A DNA stretch of 64,000 bases. Origin: Arachidicoccus soli. GTDB lineage: Bacteria; Bacteroidota; Bacteroidia; Chitinophagales; Chitinophagaceae. The notes beneath the pieces were generated by a model. That model ran no database searches and was not told the DNA's origin. It worked only from the letters and a program-made list of their open reading frames with translations. This document shows positions 53,506 through 62,176 of the stretch, piece by piece. The DNA lies in assembly GCF_003600625.1 (NCBI RefSeq), contig NZ_CP032489.1, positions 930,001 to 994,000 of the forward strand, in the 5' to 3' direction. Numbering within the stretch: position 1 is the stretch's first letter; the number at the start of each line of letters is the position of its first letter. Position numbers and translations under genes: made by a program.

Positions 53506-54507
53506 TTAGTCTGTAATAAATGGATAATTTTCATCTGCATATACATCTTTCAGCAATTCGCTTTCGTCAGGGAAAGGACTCTCTTCTGCAAATTTTACAG
53601 CTTCTTCAACCACATTCTCGATACGAGAATCGATTGCTGCAATTTCTTCGTCTGAAGCGAAGTTTTTATTTTTAATTTCTTTCAAAATCATGTGAATTGG
53701 ATCCTTGGATTTATATTCTTCCAATTCTTCTTTTGTACGATATTTTCCAGGATCAGAGATAGAATGCCCTTTGTAGCGATAAGTTTTTATTTCTAATAAT
53801 GTTGGACCGCCATTTTCTCTTGCACGTTTTACTGCACGCGCCACTGATTCGTGTACGGTTTCAGGATTCATTCCATCGACAACATCAGCCGGCATTTCAT
53901 AGCCGTCAGCTAGTTTGTATATATCTATAACATTAGATGTACGTGCAACAGAAGTTCCCATAGCATAATGGTTATTTTCGCAAATAAAGATTACAGGAAG
54001 CTTCCAAAGCATGGCTAAATTAAATGTTTCGTGCAATACACCTTGACGAGCAGCGCCATCTCCAAAGAAACATAATACTACATTGTCAGTTCCTTTGTAT
54101 TGTTCTGCAAAAGCCAATCCTGCACCGACGCCTATTTGACCGCCAACAATACCGTGACCGCCATAAAAATTATGTTCTTTACTAAAGAAGTGCATACTGC
54201 CTCCTTTTCCTTTTGCGCAACCGGTAATTTTACCATATAGTTCAGCCATTGCAGCATTAGGTGTGATACCCTTTGCGATGCCCAAACCGTGGTCGCGATA
54301 AGCTGTGATAAATGGATCTTCAGCACGAGTTGCAGTCATACACCCAGCCGCGATTGCTTCCTGGCCAATATAAGCGTGGAAAAAACCACGTATTTTGCCG
54401 GCCATTTTATATTTTTCTTCCGCTTTTAATTCAAATTGGCGGATAAGTTGCATCAACTCGTACCAGTACAAGTATGTTTCTTTTGAGAATTGTGTATTTG
54501 TAGCCAC
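53506..54507 (-). CDS. pdhA: Pyruvate dehydrogenase E1 component, alpha subunit
   Basis: The 333-residue subunit of the thiamine-dependent E1 starts with a GTG codon. FITAYRDHGLGIAKG is the conserved N-terminal part, GKGGSMHFFSKEHNFYGGHGIVGGQIG carries the phosphorylation-loop region, and GDGAARQG with NNHYAMGT is the thiamine-diphosphate motif (GDG...NN). With E1 beta it decarboxylates pyruvate for acetyl-CoA synthesis. The partner genes are not adjacent. A TATATTTG promoter element lies on the minus strand at about 54525-54532, 17 bases upstream of the start. Confidence 0.93.
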   Translation of the reverse strand: MATNTQFSKETYLYWYELMQLIRQFELKAEEKYKMAGKIRGFFHAYIGQEAIAAGCMTATRAEDPFITAYRDHGLGIAKGITPNAAMAELYGKITGCAKGKGGSMHFFSKEHNFYGGHGIVGGQIGVGAGLAFAEQYKGTDNVVLCFFGDGAARQGVLHETFNLAMLWKLPVIFICENNHYAMGTSVARTSNVIDIYKLADGYEMPADVVDGMNPETVHESVARAVKRARENGGPTLLEIKTYRYKGHSISDPGKYRTKEELEEYKSKDPIHMILKEIKNKNFASDEEIAAIDSRIENVVEEAVKFAEESPFPDESELLKDVYADENYPFITD

Positions 54508-54595
54508 TGTATATAAAATTTGAGACGCAAATATAGGGATTAATTTGAAAAAGAAGGCTATCTTTTAACCTGCTTCCCTTTATGAAGGTGATTAA

Positions 54596-55378
54596 TTAAC
54601 CTTTCACCATAAAACGACGTTTAATTAATTGCTCAAATTGAATGGTTACATCATTTTCTAAGTCCCATCCCAGTTTTAATCGCAGTTCTCTTTCTGTCCA
54701 GGAATGCGCTTGATCATAGTTATTAAACTTATTGAGTGTAAGAATGCTGCGTTCATACATGGCCTCATCTCCACGAAATAATTCACTTATATATAAATAC
54801 CTGTCATTGATACCTATAGCATCCGATAAATTTTCAATTGGCGTGCTTTGTAAAGATTGCCCCAGTTCAACTGCCTCCTGCTTTAGGCTTTCATTTAATT
54901 CTCTTTCTTTTTGAGTCGTTGCAGGTTTGTTTTGGACCAAGGTAGGTACTTCATTTGATTCTGTATATGTCGACCAGATATTAAATTCGTCTCTAATAAA
55001 TGGATGCGGTTCTTTAGGTTGCTCTATCTTCGGCTCGTTTATTTCTAAGTTATTTCTATTAGGAAATAATATTTCTTCTTCTTTAGATAAAAGGATTTCG
55101 GCTTTTTCTCCTTTTGTTGCTTCCTCCGTTATGAAGTTTTTTTCTTCAGGTGAAGGTGTTGTGACTTCCGAAACAATATTCGATTCAGTAAATGATGACA
55201 AGCCTTGACCGGGTAATACAACAGACACACTATTAGGACAAGGATGTGTTTCTGTAGAAAATTGTAATTCGGCCAATAGCATTTGAGCGGTTGTAATCAA
55301 TTTCTCTTTGCTTGCATTTTCAGCAGTCAATGTCTGTAATCTCTCTACTAATAAATGTATTTTATTTAGTTTTTCCAT
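54596..55378 (-). CDS. Hypothetical coiled-coil protein
   Basis: The protein has about 260 residues. I start at the ATG at 55378 (MEKLNKIHLLVERLQ), which places the first helix correctly. Residues 1-45 form a predicted helical coil, 50-170 are polar and disordered, and 175-260 form a conserved-looking helical end (NLSDAIGINDRYLYISELFRGDEAMYERSILTLNKFNNYDQAHSWTERELR). This C-terminal segment is widespread in Bacteroidota hypothetical proteins; I cannot name a function. It stands alone between pdhA and tdk. Confidence 0.75.
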   Translation of the reverse strand: MEKLNKIHLLVERLQTLTAENASKEKLITTAQMLLAELQFSTETHPCPNSVSVVLPGQGLSSFTESNIVSEVTTPSPEEKNFITEEATKGEKAEILLSKEEEILFPNRNNLEINEPKIEQPKEPHPFIRDEFNIWSTYTESNEVPTLVQNKPATTQKERELNESLKQEAVELGQSLQSTPIENLSDAIGINDRYLYISELFRGDEAMYERSILTLNKFNNYDQAHSWTERELRLKLGWDLENDVTIQFEQLIKRRFMVKG

Positions 55379-55535
55379 ATTACGACGCAAGGTTTCCTTA
55401 ATAAATAATAATTTTGAACGATAAATTTAAAACTTAAAGTTACTTAAGTAATTATTTGAACGTTAAATAGTCGCATAATATTTTCTGTAGGAAAATGTTA
55501 ATATGTTTTTTTAAGAAAAAAGTAATCATTAATAA

Positions 55536-56123
55536 ATGTTTATAGAACCAAGCCTTACAGGCGAAAAACGAGGTTGGATAGAAGTGATTTGCGGCTCCAT
55601 GTTTAGTGGAAAAACCGAAGAATTGATTCGCCGATTGAAACGTGTAAAGATTGCCAATCTTAAAATAGAAATCTTTAAGCCTTCTATTGACGTGCGTTAC
55701 AGTAATGTAGATGTTGTGAGTCATGATGACAATGCTATTCAAAGCACGCCTGTTAGTTCTTCGCAGAATATTTTATTGCTTTCCCAGGATGTAGATGTTG
55801 TTGGGATTGACGAAGCACAATTTTTTGATAGCGAAATTGTGAGTGTTTGTGAGATACTTGCCCGTAAAGGTATTCGAGTGATAATTGCCGGATTAGACAT
55901 GGATTTCAAAGGAAATCCTTTTGGCCCTATGCCACAACTTTTAGCGGTAGCAGATTATATTACCAAATTACACGCTATATGTGTAAAATGTGGCAATATT
56001 GCGAATGTCTCTTTTAGAAAAACGCCACAAAAAGGGCAGGTCTTATTGGGAGAGAAAGATGTGTATGAGCCACGCTGCCGTAAATGCTATGCTGAAGGCT
56101 TAATCGAAAATAAGGAAGCTTAA
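55536..56123 (+). CDS. tdk: Thymidine kinase
   Basis: The 195-residue type II thymidine kinase salvages thymidine to dTMP. The P-loop is GSMFSGKT at 20-27, the catalytic Glu93 lies in IDEAQFF, and the structural zinc site is CVKCGN plus [20 protein letters not shown] is the lid region. It has its own promoter region of about 150 bp upstream and is followed by ccmB after 38 bp, perhaps by chance in one transcript. Confidence 0.95.
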   Translation: MFIEPSLTGEKRGWIEVICGSMFSGKTEELIRRLKRVKIANLKIEIFKPSIDVRYSNVDVVSHDDNAIQSTPVSSSQNILLLSQDVDVVGIDEAQFFDSEIVSVCEILARKGIRVIIAGLDMDFKGNPFGPMPQLLAVADYITKLHAICVKCGNIANVSFRKTPQKGQVLLGEKDVYEPRCRKCYAEGLIENKEA

Positions 56124-56161
56124 CTATAATTTTTTACTATTCATTTTTAATTTTTAATTTC

Positions 56162-56815
56162 TTGAATCGTTCTGTTTTTACATTGATTAAAAAAGATTTG
56201 TTGCTCGAAATGCGCCAACAATACACGCTTTACGGCATTTTGTTGTATGTCGCTTCGACTATTTTTGTTGTTTATATTACGCTTGGCCAGCCGGAAGATA
56301 CGGTTTGGAATGCTTTATTTTGGGTAGTGCAATTATTTGTTTGTGTAAATGCAGTAGCCAAAAGTTTCTTACAAGAAAATAAAGGTCGCATGCTTTATTT
56401 TTATTCTATTGCGGGTTCCAGAGATTTTATTGTATCAAAGCTTATTTTCAATGCCCTATTAATGTTGGTAATGACTTTGTTGAGCTTGTTTGTGTTTGTC
56501 GTATTACTTGGGAATCCTATTTATAATATGTTACAATTTGTCGGCATCGCTTGTTTGGGCGGATTGAGTTTAAGTTTGGTGTTTACTTTTTTGGCAGCTA
56601 TCGCGGCAAAGGCTCAACAACAAGCGGCTTTGATGGCTGTAATGGGATTTCCGGTTATTATTCCACAATTGATGTTATTAGGCCGTATTTCCAAGATCGC
56701 ATTTTCACCTGCTTTACATCAGGGCCTTTGGCAAATGGTCGCATTACTTCTGGGTTTCGATGCCTTGGTCATAATATTAGCACTCATACTTTTTCCCTTC
56801 CTTTGGAAAGACTGA
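56162..56815 (+). CDS. ccmB: Heme exporter protein B (CcmB)
   Basis: The 217-residue membrane protein has six predicted helices and the CcmB pattern: IKKDLLLEMRQQY at the start, FWVVQLFVCVNAVAKSFLQENKGRMLYFYSIAG, then SKLIFNALLMLV and KAQQQAALMAVMGFPVIIPQLML. It forms an ABC transporter with CcmA for cytochrome c maturation. The start codon is TTG at 56162; no ATG fits. The partner ccmA and ccmC genes are not adjacent here. Confidence 0.88.
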   Translation: MNRSVFTLIKKDLLLEMRQQYTLYGILLYVASTIFVVYITLGQPEDTVWNALFWVVQLFVCVNAVAKSFLQENKGRMLYFYSIAGSRDFIVSKLIFNALLMLVMTLLSLFVFVVLLGNPIYNMLQFVGIACLGGLSLSLVFTFLAAIAAKAQQQAALMAVMGFPVIIPQLMLLGRISKIAFSPALHQGLWQMVALLLGFDALVIILALILFPFLWKD

Positions 56816-56886
56816 GCTTTATTTATCCTTATTATTTAGTTTGAAAGATTATTATAACTAACTTCGTTACTATAAAATATACAATT

Positions 56887-57318
56887 ATGCAAAAAGGACT
56901 ATTAGATTTACACAATCTGCTACGTTGGATTATTTTAATTTTGTTGGTGGTAAATATTATAAAGAATTACGCCGATACTAAAAAACCTTTCGCTAAAATC
57001 CATAAAAAACTAGGTTTGTGGTTGATGATTTGCGCGCACATAACTTTAATTGTTGGCTTAGTCTTATTAGGCTTTCATTGGGTAAATCTACCGGCAGGTT
57101 TGAATGTAATGAAAGATCCTGCACTACGTTTTATTTTTGTAGAGCATCCTGTAGGTATGATTATTGCCATTATATTAATTACGATTGGTAAAGGTGTTGC
57201 CAAGAAAGACATTTCAGATATTAAAAAGCATAGAAAATCAGCTACTCTTTATTTAGTTGCATTGATAATAATATTGGCCTCTATACCTTGGAACGCACCC
57301 ATGATTCCCGGAATGTAA
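56887..57318 (+). CDS. Four-helix membrane protein, cytochrome b-like
   Basis: The 143-residue protein has four predicted helices. LHNLLRWIILILLVVNII and HKKLGLWLMICAHITLIVGLVLLGF carry single His residues, as does FVEHPVGMIIAIILITIG and KHRKSATLYLVALIIILAS. The spacing of these His residues resembles heme-ligating small cytochrome b proteins of Bacteroidota, but I cannot confirm heme binding. It is 71 bp after ccmB, which would be consistent with a heme context. A strong terminator follows. Confidence 0.65.
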   Translation: MQKGLLDLHNLLRWIILILLVVNIIKNYADTKKPFAKIHKKLGLWLMICAHITLIVGLVLLGFHWVNLPAGLNVMKDPALRFIFVEHPVGMIIAIILITIGKGVAKKDISDIKKHRKSATLYLVALIIILASIPWNAPMIPGM

Positions 57319-57336
57319 TTTTTGTAAGAATATTTT

Positions 57337-57376
57337 GAAAGGTTTTAAACTGATGATAAGGTTTAAAACCTTTTTT
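57337..57376 (+). terminator. Intrinsic terminator after the cytochrome b-like gene
   Basis: AAGGTTTTAAAC pairs perfectly with GTTTAAAACCTT around a 10-base loop and is followed by TTTT. Confidence 0.85.
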
Positions 57377-57390
57377 ATTCAAAAAACAGA

Positions 57391-58332
57391 ATGATGAAGA
57401 ATTTTAAAGATTTACGTATAGTGTTTATGGGCACCCCTGAGTTTGCGGTGGCATCTTTGGATGCTTTTGTAAAAGCAGGTGCAAATATTGTAGGAGTGAT
57501 TACAGCGCCTGATAAGGCTTCCGGAAGGGGCATGCATTTGTCTCAAAGCGCTGTGAAAAAGTATGCAGTAAAAAATAATTTGCCTTTGCTACAGCCTGTA
57601 AAATTTAAAGACGAATCTTTTCTGAATGAATTAAAAACGCTGAATGCTGATGTGCAGATTGTTGTTGCATTTAGGATGCTGCCTGTTGTGGTTTGGGATA
57701 TGCCACCCATGGGAACCATCAACTTGCACGGCTCATTGTTGCCACAATATCGTGGAGCGGCACCGATCAACTGGGCTGTAATTAATGGAGAAAAAGAAAC
57801 GGGTGTTACTACATTTAAACTGCAGCATGTTATTGATACGGGTAATGTTTTACTACAAGAAAAATTTCCCATTGAAGAGAAAGATACGGCCGGCACTGTT
57901 CATGATAAAATGATGATGATCGGCGCTAATTTATTAGTTACTACCATACAGAGAATTGTAGATAATACTTTAAGTGAAAAACCTCAAGCGGATTTTGAAG
58001 AAGCTGAATTAAAACAAGCACCTAAAATTTTTACTGAAACATGTAGAATAGATTTTTATAAAACAGTAGAAGAGGTGTATAATCTTATTCGTGGGCTTGC
58101 TCCTTTTCCTGCGGCCTTTACTTTTTTAGATGAAAAGGTGCTTAAAGTTTTCTTTGCGGAAAAGGAAATCTGTCAACACGAAATGGCTTGTGGAGAATTT
58201 CTAACCGATGGTAAAACGTTTCTGAAGTATGCCTGCAGCAATGGGTTTATTCATTTTAAAGATATTCAGTTGGAAGGGAAAAAGCGTATGCTGATAGAAG
58301 ATTTTTTAAGAGGGTATCGATTTGAAAAATAG
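57391..58332 (+). CDS. fmt: Methionyl-tRNA formyltransferase
   Basis: The 313-residue enzyme formylates initiator Met-tRNA. The formyl donor motif is seen in NLHGSLLPQYRGAAPINWAV (with catalytic Asn/His and SLLP), GVTTFKLQHVIDTG follows, and the C-terminal OB-like domain begins near residue 210 (CRIDFYKTVEEVYNLIRGLAPFPAAF). The N-terminal IVFMGTPEFAV is diagnostic. It lies alone between two terminators, directly 14 bp after the previous one, so its promoter must overlap that terminator or lie within it. Confidence 0.95.
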   Translation: MMKNFKDLRIVFMGTPEFAVASLDAFVKAGANIVGVITAPDKASGRGMHLSQSAVKKYAVKNNLPLLQPVKFKDESFLNELKTLNADVQIVVAFRMLPVVVWDMPPMGTINLHGSLLPQYRGAAPINWAVINGEKETGVTTFKLQHVIDTGNVLLQEKFPIEEKDTAGTVHDKMMMIGANLLVTTIQRIVDNTLSEKPQADFEEAELKQAPKIFTETCRIDFYKTVEEVYNLIRGLAPFPAAFTFLDEKVLKVFFAEKEICQHEMACGEFLTDGKTFLKYACSNGFIHFKDIQLEGKKRMLIEDFLRGYRFEK

Positions 58333-58346
58333 TTAATTTTTTATAC

Positions 58347-58382
58347 AAAAAAGTCGGATAAATTGAACTATCCGACTTTTTA
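58347..58382. terminator. Bidirectional terminator between fmt and topA
   Basis: AAAAAAGTCGGATA pairs with TATCCGACTTTT around an 8-base loop. It lies between convergent genes and ends right at the topA stop. Confidence 0.88.
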
Positions 58383-60956
58383 TTATTTTTTCTTTGCTGT
58401 TTTTTTTGCAGGCGCTTTTTTGGTTGCAGCCTTCTTTACTGTTTTTGTTTTTTTCTCAAACGCTTTAGGTACTTGAGTTTCAATAATCTTTTTCACTTCT
58501 TCCAAAGAGATGGTTTTTAAGTCTTCATCGGTAAACTTTTCGCCATCAGCACGTTTGCCTAGTTTCAACATGAGCTTTCCAAAGCGTATAAATGGTCCCC
58601 AACGGCCATTTTCTATTGCAATCTTTTCACTTTCCCATTGTTGGATATAACGATTGGCTTCTTTTTCAATTTTTTTAGAAACTAATTCATCTATATCTTT
58701 TTGAGAGAGGTTGTCAAAATTATATGCTTTTGGTACATTGATAAATAGGTCTTCCCATTTAATATAAGGCCCAAAGCGACCCTTGCCTTTGGTTACCGGT
58801 TTTTCTTGATAAAAAGCTACAGGTGCATCAGCTGCTATTTTTTCTTCAATGATCTCAATGGCTTTGTCCATATCAACAGAGAATGGATCAGTGCTGCGAG
58901 GGATAGAAATGAAGGTTTCACCCCATTTTACATATGGTCCAAAACGACCAATACCTACACTTACCTCAGCATCTTTGTATTCTCCTAAACTAAAAGGTAA
59001 TTTAAATAAGTCCAACGCTTCTTCCAATGTAATGGTCTCAATACTTTGGTTTTTGTGCAAGGATGCAAAACGAGGTTTTTCTTCTGCTTCAGCTTCGCCT
59101 ATCTGTACCATCGCGCCGTAGCGACCCATGCGAGCAAAAACTTTTTTATTAGATTCTGGATCAATGCCTAATTCGCGTTCGCCTTTGGCACGTTCGGCAT
59201 TCTCTAAAGTTTGTTCAATATTTTCATGAAAGGGTCCATAAAAATCATGAATCATTTTGTTCCAAACCAACTTGCCGTCAGCTATTTCATCAAACTCTTC
59301 TTCTACCCGGGCGGTGAAATTGTAGTCCATTACATTGTCGAAATGCAATGTTAGGAAATCATTCACAACCAACCCTAAATCGGTAGGAAACAGTTTATTT
59401 TTTTCAGCACCTGTATTTTCTATTTTCTTTTCCTGATGAATGATATTTTTATTACTCAAATGCAGTATTTGCAATGTTCGGGGCGTACCTTCTTTGTCGC
59501 GTTTTTCTACATAATTTCTTTTTACAATAGTTGAAATAGTAGGGGCGTAGGTAGATGGTCGACCAATACCTAATTCCTCTAATTTTTTTACCAAAGAAGC
59601 TTCCGTGTAGCGTGCGGCCGGTCTTGTGAATCTTTCAGAAGCAATCATTGTTTTGAAATCCAATTGTTCACCAACTTTTAATGGTGGTAATATTCCTTCA
59701 TTGTTATCCTCATCTTCGTCTTCATCTTTCCCTTCAAGGTAAACTTTTAAAAAACCATCAAACTTCATCACTTCACCGCTAGCAGTTAATTGTTCTTTGT
59801 TGGTAGAAATATCAATCTTAGCAATTGTTTTTTCAAATTCTGCGTCACTCATTTGAGAGGCAATCGTTCTTTTCCAAATCAACTCGTATAGCCTTTTTTC
59901 ATCATAGCCTTCGACTGTATGATTGGTAATATATGTTGGGCGAATGGCTTCGTGTGCCTCTTGTGCGCTTTCGTTCTTATTTTTAAATTTTCTTGGTTGA
60001 TAATAATTCTTTCCATACGCATTTTCTACTTCATGGTGGATATCCTGTAGGGCACTTTGGCTAAGATTTACGCTATCGGTACGCATATAAGTAATGAACC
60101 CATTTTCGTATAGTTTTTGCGCAATCATCATGGTCTTACTAACCCCAAACCCTAATTTTCTACTGGCTTCTTGTTGAAGTGTCGAAGTCGTGAAAGGTGC
60201 CGATGGAGTACGTTTGGCAGGTTTTATTTGAATGTCATTTATCTCGTAAATAGCATTTTTGCAACTTTCTAAAAATTGTTCAGCAGTTTTTAAATTGGAT
60301 AATTTTGATGGTCCTTCAGCTTTAAAGCTTACCAATCTTTTATTCATATCTTCTGCTTCAAAAAAAGCATCTACCTTAAAGGAGCTTACAGGTTCAAATG
60401 CGTTGATTTCCCTTTCTCGTTCTGCAATCAAACGAACGGCCACACTTTGTACACGGCCTGCACTTAGGCTGCGCTGCATTCCTACTTTTCGCCAAAGAAC
60501 AGGGCTTAATTCAAAACCAACCAAACGATCTAGTACTCGACGTGCCTGTTGTGCGTTTACCAGGTTCATATCTATTGTGCGCGGATTTTTTACTGCACGC
60601 TCGATAGCAGGTTTAGTGATTTCATGAAACACAATCCTTTTAGTAGTTGCAGGATCGAGTCCCAAAACTTCTGCCAAATGCCAACTAATGCTTTCTCCTT
60701 CTCGATCCTCATCCGATGCTAACCATACTTCAGATGCTTTTTTGGCTTGTTGCTTTAATTGGCTTACTACTTTTGTTTTTTCATCTGGAACGATATAACT
60801 AGGTGTAAATTTATTCTCAATATCTATACCGTTATCACCTTTTGCTAAGTCGCGGATATGCCCATAGCTGCTCACTACTTCAAAATCTTTTCCTAAGATT
60901 TTTTCAATGGTCTTTGCTTTTGCCGGGGACTCAACTATCAATAAATTTTTTGCCAT
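58383..60956 (-). CDS. topA: DNA topoisomerase I
   Basis: The 857-residue type IA enzyme relaxes negative supercoils. The TOPRIM domain is at 1-115 (LLIVESPAKAKTIEKILG, SDEDREGE). The catalytic Tyr290 is in FITYMRTDSV, preceded by FTTSTLQQEASRKL. After the core (about 580) come several toprim-C repeat blocks, each with an RxGxYGP(Y/M)VxxG-like core: RMGRYGAMVQIG, GRFGPYVKWG, GRFGPYIKWE and GRWGPFIRFG. The tail is a Lys/Ala-rich DNA-binding extension. No C-terminal zinc ribbons are present, as is usual for this phylum. Confidence 0.95.
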   Translation of the reverse strand: MAKNLLIVESPAKAKTIEKILGKDFEVVSSYGHIRDLAKGDNGIDIENKFTPSYIVPDEKTKVVSQLKQQAKKASEVWLASDEDREGESISWHLAEVLGLDPATTKRIVFHEITKPAIERAVKNPRTIDMNLVNAQQARRVLDRLVGFELSPVLWRKVGMQRSLSAGRVQSVAVRLIAEREREINAFEPVSSFKVDAFFEAEDMNKRLVSFKAEGPSKLSNLKTAEQFLESCKNAIYEINDIQIKPAKRTPSAPFTTSTLQQEASRKLGFGVSKTMMIAQKLYENGFITYMRTDSVNLSQSALQDIHHEVENAYGKNYYQPRKFKNKNESAQEAHEAIRPTYITNHTVEGYDEKRLYELIWKRTIASQMSDAEFEKTIAKIDISTNKEQLTASGEVMKFDGFLKVYLEGKDEDEDEDNNEGILPPLKVGEQLDFKTMIASERFTRPAARYTEASLVKKLEELGIGRPSTYAPTISTIVKRNYVEKRDKEGTPRTLQILHLSNKNIIHQEKKIENTGAEKNKLFPTDLGLVVNDFLTLHFDNVMDYNFTARVEEEFDEIADGKLVWNKMIHDFYGPFHENIEQTLENAERAKGERELGIDPESNKKVFARMGRYGAMVQIGEAEAEEKPRFASLHKNQSIETITLEEALDLFKLPFSLGEYKDAEVSVGIGRFGPYVKWGETFISIPRSTDPFSVDMDKAIEIIEEKIAADAPVAFYQEKPVTKGKGRFGPYIKWEDLFINVPKAYNFDNLSQKDIDELVSKKIEKEANRYIQQWESEKIAIENGRWGPFIRFGKLMLKLGKRADGEKFTDEDLKTISLEEVKKIIETQVPKAFEKKTKTVKKAATKKAPAKKTAKKK

Positions 60957-61452
60957 AATAATAAATGATTATTCCGTTTTCCTGAAGAAAATATACTTCA
61001 ACAATTTTGCAATAATAAAACAAATGTATAAAGTATAAAGAGAAAACTTATGATTGAGGTGGATAATGCAAAGAATAAATCAGTTACAAAGGGTCGGAAT
61101 TTGAATGGGACTAAAGGTTTTTAGGATAGTGAAAATATATTTTTAAGGATGTATGTGAAGTGAAAAAATATTTATATTAATTCTAAAAATAACTTAATTT
61201 TAGTAGTGCAATTAGAAAATCTATATACCAAAATTTTGACTTATTCTAATATCTGAATCTATTTTAAGGAATGTGGTTTGAAAAATTCAATGTTTTTTGA
61301 AATTGTAAATAATCGCTTTTCTCAATAAATAAGCCTTTTACTGAAAATATTTTACCGTTTTTTATTTTCAGTTGTTCATTATCATCACATTGCAAAAAGT
61401 AAACTATCTATAATTCTTTGGTTTCTTTTTCGCTCATTAAATTTAAAATAAA
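60957..61452. other. AT-rich intergenic region
   Basis: About 500 bases with no ORF, RNA gene or clear repeat that I can support. It lies between divergent topA and the lipoprotein gene and must hold both promoters. Confidence 0.5.
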
Positions 61453-62001
61453 ATGAAAAAAATGATGATCTTCCTATTGGCATTCATAGCTTTTGGTTGC
61501 CAAAATACTTCATTGCACAAAACCGGCGATGCCTCCAATGCAGATTCCTCAAAAATGGTTTCAACGACAGCGGGTAAAATCTCTATCCTAAAATCCTTTT
61601 ATAAGGAAACGCAAGAGAAAATGGATACTATGGATTACGGTGGATTCTTTGCAAACGGCTATACTGAATATGGCGATGGAACGATGGCTCCAAAAGTGTA
61701 TGCTACTCCCGATTCTTTGGTTATTGGATATAAACAATTGTGCAAAATTGTTCCAAATAATGTTGCTTTCGATGAGGAATATTTTTCCGGCGACAGTGGT
61801 AAAATTTTGGTATTGGCAACATTTACCGGAACTTGGAATGGTATTGAGGTAAACGGGCAGAAAGCTACAAATAAATCTTATAAATATAAAGATGCAGATA
61901 TTTGGACATTAGATGCTAATGGTAAAATTACTTCGCATCGAAATGTTTATCCCGCTTCTGCGATTTACGAACAAGTAGGATTTATTGCCCATAAGAAATA
62001 G
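61453..62001 (+). CDS. Lipoprotein with SnoaL/NTF2-like domain
   Basis: The 182-residue protein has a lipoprotein signal (MIFLLAFIAFGCQN, Cys 16). A cone-shaped NTF2-like domain follows, with FYKETQEKMDTMDYGGFFANGYTEYGDGT (first helix and strand), PDSLVIGYKQLCKIVPN, LVLATFTGTWNG and YKDADIWTLDANGKITSHRNVYPAS. The DxW...GKIxxHRxVYP pattern is typical of SnoaL-like proteins of Bacteroidota. No catalytic residue can be named. It has its own terminator. Confidence 0.8.
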   Translation: MKKMMIFLLAFIAFGCQNTSLHKTGDASNADSSKMVSTTAGKISILKSFYKETQEKMDTMDYGGFFANGYTEYGDGTMAPKVYATPDSLVIGYKQLCKIVPNNVAFDEEYFSGDSGKILVLATFTGTWNGIEVNGQKATNKSYKYKDADIWTLDANGKITSHRNVYPASAIYEQVGFIAHKK

Positions 62002-62014
62002 AATTTTTGATTGG

Positions 62015-62056
62015 AGATGCCTTGTTTGGGAAGCTTCTACAACAAGGCATCTTTAT
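62015..62056 (+). terminator. Intrinsic terminator after the SnoaL-like lipoprotein
   Basis: AGATGCCTTGTT pairs with AACAAGGCATCT around a 14-base loop, followed by TTAT. The T-run is short. The following 62077-62166 could encode a 29-residue basic peptide, which I do not call. Confidence 0.75.
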
Positions 62057-62176
62057 AGTATCGAAAAAATTGAAAAATGATGAATGGTAGAAAGGGTTAT
62101 GCGAAATATATTAACCTTCCAAGTGGAAAAACCAAAAGAACCGTAGAAACTAAAATTAATAACTAAAAATAAAGCA

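Noticed and set aside
56551..56844. An overlapping frame inside ccmB
   Set aside because: It is a shadow frame with no family resemblance; ccmB is clearly coding in the other frame.
62077..62166. A 29-codon basic peptide just upstream of the S10 peptidase gene
   Set aside because: It is too short to judge, with no homologue recognised; it may be part of the leader of the next gene.
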